Assembly (NCBI RefSeq): GCF_964033635.1
Contig: NZ_OZ035533.1
Span: 3,038,001 to 3,102,000, forward strand
Length of the DNA stretch: 64,000 bases
Reading direction: 5' to 3'
Origin: Chitinophaga sp. MM2321
GTDB taxonomy: Bacteria; Bacteroidota; Bacteroidia; Chitinophagales; Chitinophagaceae
This document shows, in pieces, positions 60,491 to 64,000 of this stretch; within the stretch, counting starts at the first letter, position 1; every line of letters starts with the position of its first letter. The notes under the pieces are model-generated. The model ran no database searches. It worked only from the letters and a program-made list of their open reading frames with translations, and was not told where the DNA came from. The position numbers and the translations under genes are program-made.

Positions 60491-60530
60491 TTAAAGGGGC
60501 TGATCAATACTTTTTAGTCAGCCCCTTTAA
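60491..60530. terminator. hairpin between HxlR gene and sulfatase
   Basis: TTAAAGGGGCTGA (60491-60503) pairs perfectly with TCAGCCCCTTTAA (60518-60530) around a 14-base loop. It lies 9 bases beyond the sulfatase stop codon on the minus strand and 127 bases after the HxlR stop, so it most likely ends both transcripts. The 120 bases between the HxlR stop and this hairpin hold no gene I can support. Confidence 0.8.
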
Positions 60531-60539
60531 TTGCTCCCA

Positions 60540-62075
60540 TTAGTTTCCCTGCTTGGAAAGTTTTGACATTACTTCATCCAGATTAAATGTCGCGGGCTTC
60601 TGCCGCGGCGGGAATTCTTTAAAGGACTGTAGCCATTGTGACACAAGTGTAACAGCCCCTAAACTATTATAAATTTTATGTACGAGCCATTGATCATAAA
60701 GCATTGATTTATCACCACGTTCAAACGGGTCCGCTAATAAATCGAAAATCTTACCGATTCTTAGCTTTTCGAATCCTTTGGTCCATACTTCCAATCCTTC
60801 ATGGTTCTGCTCAATAAAAACAACTTTCCAACGATTATAACGGATGGCAAAAACATCCCCATCATCACTCCAGTAAATAAATTCATGACGTGGTGATTCC
60901 TTTACTTCTCCTTTAAAAAATGGCATAAGGTTATAACCATCTAAATGCACTTTAACTGTTTTTTTCGCCAGTTTGTACCCTTTTAATGTTTTTGCAACTA
61001 CATCAGGATCGCCTGCCGCAGCGCACAATGTCGGAAGCAGGTCTTCATGTGCACATATGTCGTTTACAATGGTTCCCGGCTTTACTACACCTGGCCAACG
61101 AATGATTGTTGGTACCCGATAGCCGCCCTCCCAGTTGGTTGCCTTTTCTCCCCGGAAAGGAGTGCTACCACCATCAGGCCATGTCATTAATTCAGCTCCA
61201 TTATCTGTTGTATAAACAACGATAGTATTATCGGCTATTCCCAGATCATCCAATTTTTTCAATAACTTACCAACATCATCATCGTGTTCTGTCATCCCGT
61301 CGGCCTGCAGGCCAAGACCAGTTTTACCTGCATATGCAGGACTCAAATGCGTCCAGATGTGCATCCGGGTAGAATTGAAATAGCAAAAGAAGGGTTTATC
61401 TGCTTTTGTTTGGCGATCCATATAATCCATTGCCGCCTTGACGAATTCATCATCCACAGTTTCCATCCTTTTCTTTGTAAGAGGTCCGGTATCCTCTATT
61501 TTACCATCGGCAGTAGATTTTATAACTCCTCTTGGACCAAAATTCTTCTTAAAAGCGGGTATTTTCGGATAATCGGGATCTTCAGGCTCTTCTTCTGCAT
61601 TAAGGTGATAAAGATTTCCAAAGAATTCATCAAAACCGTGATTAGTAGGTAGAAATTCATCTTTATCCCCTAAATGATTTTTCCCGAATTGCCCGGTGGA
61701 ATAACCAAGCACCTTGAGATACTCCGCAATGGAAGGATCTTCTGCACGCAAACCTACATCTGCACCGGGAACTCCTACTTTAGTCAAACCAGTTCGGATT
61801 GGTGACTGACCTGTAATAAAAGCAGCACGTCCTGCGGTACAGCTTTGTTGCCCATACCATGTGTTAAACATAGCACCTTCTGATGCAATTCTATCAATAT
61901 TAGGCGTTCTAAACCCCATCAGTCCGTGGTTATAACAACTAGGATTGAACCAACCTATATCATCACCCATAATGATCAGTATATTAGGCTTTTTCTGAGC
62001 CAATAAATGACTGACCGGTATAAATGCCAACGCGAATAACCAATAACGAAGGCTTTTCCCGATAATTTTTCTCAT
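60540..62075 (-). CDS. S1 family sulfatase with variant C-x-A-x-R motif
   Basis: 511 residues with a signal peptide ending at L-L-A-Q-K. Metal site I-M-G-D-D-I-G-W-F-N, and a formylglycine motif C-T-A-G-R at Cys79 with Ala in place of the usual Pro. Later motifs T-T-D-N-G-A and E-G-G-Y-R-V-P-T-I-I-R-W-P are normal. C-x-A-x-R sites are modified by anaerobic-type sulfatase maturases in known cases, so the enzyme can still be active. It stands apart from the first locus, as a single gene with its own terminator, and resembles the broad arylsulfatase group. Substrate unknown. Confidence 0.92.
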   Translation of the reverse strand: MRKIIGKSLRYWLFALAFIPVSHLLAQKKPNILIIMGDDIGWFNPSCYNHGLMGFRTPNIDRIASEGAMFNTWYGQQSCTAGRAAFITGQSPIRTGLTKVGVPGADVGLRAEDPSIAEYLKVLGYSTGQFGKNHLGDKDEFLPTNHGFDEFFGNLYHLNAEEEPEDPDYPKIPAFKKNFGPRGVIKSTADGKIEDTGPLTKKRMETVDDEFVKAAMDYMDRQTKADKPFFCYFNSTRMHIWTHLSPAYAGKTGLGLQADGMTEHDDDVGKLLKKLDDLGIADNTIVVYTTDNGAELMTWPDGGSTPFRGEKATNWEGGYRVPTIIRWPGVVKPGTIVNDICAHEDLLPTLCAAAGDPDVVAKTLKGYKLAKKTVKVHLDGYNLMPFFKGEVKESPRHEFIYWSDDGDVFAIRYNRWKVVFIEQNHEGLEVWTKGFEKLRIGKIFDLLADPFERGDKSMLYDQWLVHKIYNSLGAVTLVSQWLQSFKEFPPRQKPATFNLDEVMSKLSKQGN

Positions 62076-62417
62076 AAGTTTGAATTTTAGAAGATGAAGG
62101 AGTTACCTAAATATTCGGGGGGCAGTACAAATAGCAGAGGTTGTATCTACGTAAATACACCACCCTTATCCAAATATGAATTATGGATCAGCTTCTTTAG
62201 TACATAAAGAAACTTCAGAATGATGATTAGGCAGTAAATGCTTAGGTGAGAAAATTAAATATGCAGGGCATTAATTATTTAACAAAGACCGGAACGATAT
62301 TGTTGTCCAGAATAAAACTTTTTGCAGTACCAGTCTTATTCCGATCAAAAATTTTCAACTGTAAAAGTTGTATCTTACTAGAGATAGAAATGGCGCCTAT
62401 AGTGGCTTTAAACGAAA
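62076..62417. other. region between the sulfatase and the tRNA, no gene seen
   Basis: 342 A+T-rich bases that should contain the sulfatase promoter. The open frames here are the antisense side of the tRNA or short and featureless. No repeat or regulator site stood out. Confidence 0.5.
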
Positions 62418-62439
62418 AAAGCACACCGAAGTGTGCTTT
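62418..62439 (-). terminator. tRNA terminator with UUCG loop
   Basis: On the minus strand AAAGCACAC, loop TTCG, GTGTGCTTT, then a T run. The UUCG tetraloop and T-rich tail make this a strong intrinsic terminator, placed 5 bases beyond the 3' end of tRNA-Lys. Confidence 0.88.
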
Positions 62440-62443
62440 GTTG

Positions 62444-62516
62444 TGATCCCCTTGGGACTCGAACCCAAGACCCATACATTAAAAGTGTATTGCTCTACCA
62501 ACTGAGCTAGGGAATC
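62444..62516 (-). tRNA. tRNA-Lys (anticodon TTT)
   Basis: 73 bases on the minus strand. The cloverleaf is complete: acceptor GATTCCC with GGGGATC (one T-G pair), D arm GCTC...GAGC, anticodon stem ATACA/TGTAT with loop CTTTTAA (anticodon TTT at positions 34-36), T arm TTGGG/CCCAA with loop TTCGAGT, discriminator A. CCA is not encoded. The next feature downstream is a UUCG terminator. No integrase or repeated tRNA end was seen nearby. Confidence 0.96.
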
Positions 62517-62683
62517 ATTCCCCGTTTTCTAAAGGGGAGTGCAAAGATAGAAATTAATTAATGGCAACCAAATTTTATTGGCTTCATATATAACTCTTTA
62601 TCTCAGGCATATTTATAATATATATAACAAATGAGCCACCACAAACAGTTACAGCAGAAAACTTTTTCTGAAAATTACAGAAA

Positions 62684-64000
62684 TTATTTTTTTGCATGTG
62701 CCGGCGGATTAAATTTTGCATCCAGCATCTTCATAAAATATCCACCTACTACACTCCTCGCCTGAAAGCCTACCATCTTGCCATTCGTTGTTTCATGCCA
62801 GTCGCTCAGTGGAACACGTGTAGGCGTATTCGTTACATAGGCGTATACGGGTTGGATAAAAGCATCAAAATCATCTGACAGTACTGCTGTCCACAGGATC
62901 CAGTCCGATTTGGTGTATGTTTTCCGGCTGTCAAGCGGTAAGCCGAATCGCTGTTGCTTCGTTAAATAGTAGGCTGTTTCTTTCTTATAAACATCTGCCG
63001 GGAAAAGGTTAAAGTTTAATACTTTGTCCCATACCATGTTATATTTCTGACTCCAGCTGTTCTTATTTTCAAAGGCCAGTGCGAAGTGGTCTCCGTCATC
63101 TGCCAACTGAATCCACTTGGATGCCATCACTTTTGCGCTGTCGTTATAACGCGCAGCAGCAGCAGTTTCGCCCAGTTGCTCCGCCATCATGGCATAAGCA
63201 CGGATACCGGCAATAGCCTTCAAAGAAAGATTGGTATTGCGCGCCAGGTGACCGGCAAAATCATCTGTACATAACTGGTTAGCTGGATCAAACCCTTCTT
63301 TCAACAGGTATTCTGCCCATGTAGTCAGTGTTTTCCAATGTGCTTTAGCGTAAGTGGCATTGCCTTCTGCTTTGGCAATAGCGCCCGCCAGTATAAGCAT
63401 ATTACCGGATTCTTCTACCGGCATCCCTTCACCATACACCTGTCCATTCGCTAATGGATATGTTCCCAGATCATGCGCTGCATAAGGTTTGGTATAATGC
63501 CCACTCTCAGAGAAATAGAAAATACCATTCATCATCCCTTTCAACAGATCAGGATTATATACCAGGAATAATGGAGCAGATGGATAGGTTACATCCACGG
63601 TATTGATACAGCCATTACTGAAATTTTCTTTTGAAAGAAACAGTAACTCACCCTGCGGCCCCTTCACCAGCTTGTGTGCTGAAATGCTCTGGCGGTAGGC
63701 CAGCTCACAAAGTTTCGCATAGGTTTCTCCACCGGCCCGCACGGCATCATCATGCAATTGCTGATTGAACTGTTCACATTGCTGTATGATAGCTGCATAA
63801 TCCGCAGCCGCTGCGTTCAACTCTTTTTCGATGGTTTGTCCCGGCTTACTTTTCCACCATGCTTTTATATTCGTATTAAAGTACTGGATGGCATACAGAT
63901 CGTCATAACCCAGCAGGAACACCTGTTCCTGCGGATTTCCATCGACCTGATCAAGGGTCACCACACTGCTGAGTACTACATCTTTATCCTGTTTGGCGTT
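62684..64000 (-). CDS. DUF4965 / glutaminase-like exported protein, 5' end outside window
   Basis: The frame is open to the right edge (reading [15 protein letters not shown]), so the N-terminus lies outside; about 438 residues are visible. The sequence [44 protein letters not shown] and Y-N-M-V-W-D-K-V-L matches the C-terminal (alpha/alpha)-barrel part of the glutaminase-like DUF4965 proteins that often sit in Bacteroidota glycan loci. The name glutaminase comes from a fungal relative. In this setting a glycoside hydrolase-like role is as likely. Confidence 0.82.
   Translation of the reverse strand, partial: NAKQDKDVVLSSVVTLDQVDGNPQEQVFLLGYDDLYAIQYFNTNIKAWWKSKPGQTIEKELNAAAADYAAIIQQCEQFNQQLHDDAVRAGGETYAKLCELAYRQSISAHKLVKGPQGELLFLSKENFSNGCINTVDVTYPSAPLFLVYNPDLLKGMMNGIFYFSESGHYTKPYAAHDLGTYPLANGQVYGEGMPVEESGNMLILAGAIAKAEGNATYAKAHWKTLTTWAEYLLKEGFDPANQLCTDDFAGHLARNTNLSLKAIAGIRAYAMMAEQLGETAAAARYNDSAKVMASKWIQLADDGDHFALAFENKNSWSQKYNMVWDKVLNFNLFPADVYKKETAYYLTKQQRFGLPLDSRKTYTKSDWILWTAVLSDDFDAFIQPVYAYVTNTPTRVPLSDWHETTNGKMVGFQARSVVGGYFMKMLDAKFNPPAHAKK

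Noticed and set aside
62444..62516. tRNA-Lys as an integration site.
   Set aside because: No integrase, no duplicated tRNA 3' end and no composition break were seen next to it.
1..64000. CRISPR arrays, rRNA genes, complete insertion sequences, phage genes.
   Set aside because: None seen: no regularly spaced repeats, no transposase with motifs, no rRNA-like sequence.

Overview
The window looks like a chromosomal segment of a Bacteroidota bacterium, most likely the Chitinophagaceae (Chitinophaga-like). I infer this from the SusC/SusD pair, the large sulfatase and glycoside hydrolase operon, a giant surface protein with a type IX (Por) sorting tail, DUF4402 proteins, lipoproteins with Bacteroidota-type lipoboxes, and sparse Shine-Dalgarno sequences. 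This is recognition by eye, with no database search.

Region 1 (1-22.7 kb, + strand) is a polysaccharide utilization locus. In order it holds the 3' part of a SusC receptor/porin, a SusD lipoprotein, a Tat-exported beta-propeller (PL22-like), a DUF1961 protein, five S1 sulfatases, a heparinase II/III-type lyase, a PhoD-like phosphoesterase, a GH115-like glycosidase and a GH92 alpha-mannosidase. The genes are tightly packed, some overlapping, and the run ends at a perfect bidirectional hairpin. The enzyme set points to a sulfated, uronic-acid-containing, mannose-bearing glycan. A sixth sulfatase (60.5-62.1 kb) and a DUF4965 protein cut by the right edge may belong to related loci.

Region 2 (22.7-31.4 kb) is mixed. 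It has a frameshifted exported gene with an M48 protease, a surface-protein 5' remnant fused to the tail of a PQQ-type sugar dehydrogenase, an XRE-cupin regulator followed by a 29-bp perfect inverted repeat and a phosphodiesterase-like gene, an RNase H, and an ArsR-VOC-SRPBCC operon with two operator copies.

Region 3 (31.4-44.9 kb, + strand) is the most unusual part. It is a five-gene surface-fibre locus: DUF4402 pilin-like protein, internal terminator, PapD-like chaperone, 2.7-kilo-residue repetitive adhesin with a type IX sorting tail, second DUF4402 protein, and a FimD/PapC-like usher. It reads as a Bacteroidota chaperone-usher system joined to a T9SS adhesin.

Region 4 (45.1-53.9 kb, - strand) is a run of about ten envelope genes: a frameshifted lipoprotein, an RCC1-repeat protein, a small membrane protein, LemA, a DUF2207 protein, and five unrecognised mostly exported proteins, three of which carry D-x-N-x-DG motifs.

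Region 5 (54-60.4 kb) has tandem AraC-type paralogs, a DUF1254/DUF1214 protein with a paralog fragment downstream, and tandem SDR dehydrogenases with an SDR fragment downstream. A divergent HxlR regulator faces the SDR genes across a perfect palindrome. The window closes with the sixth sulfatase, a tRNA-Lys(TTT) with a UUCG terminator, and the DUF4965 gene.
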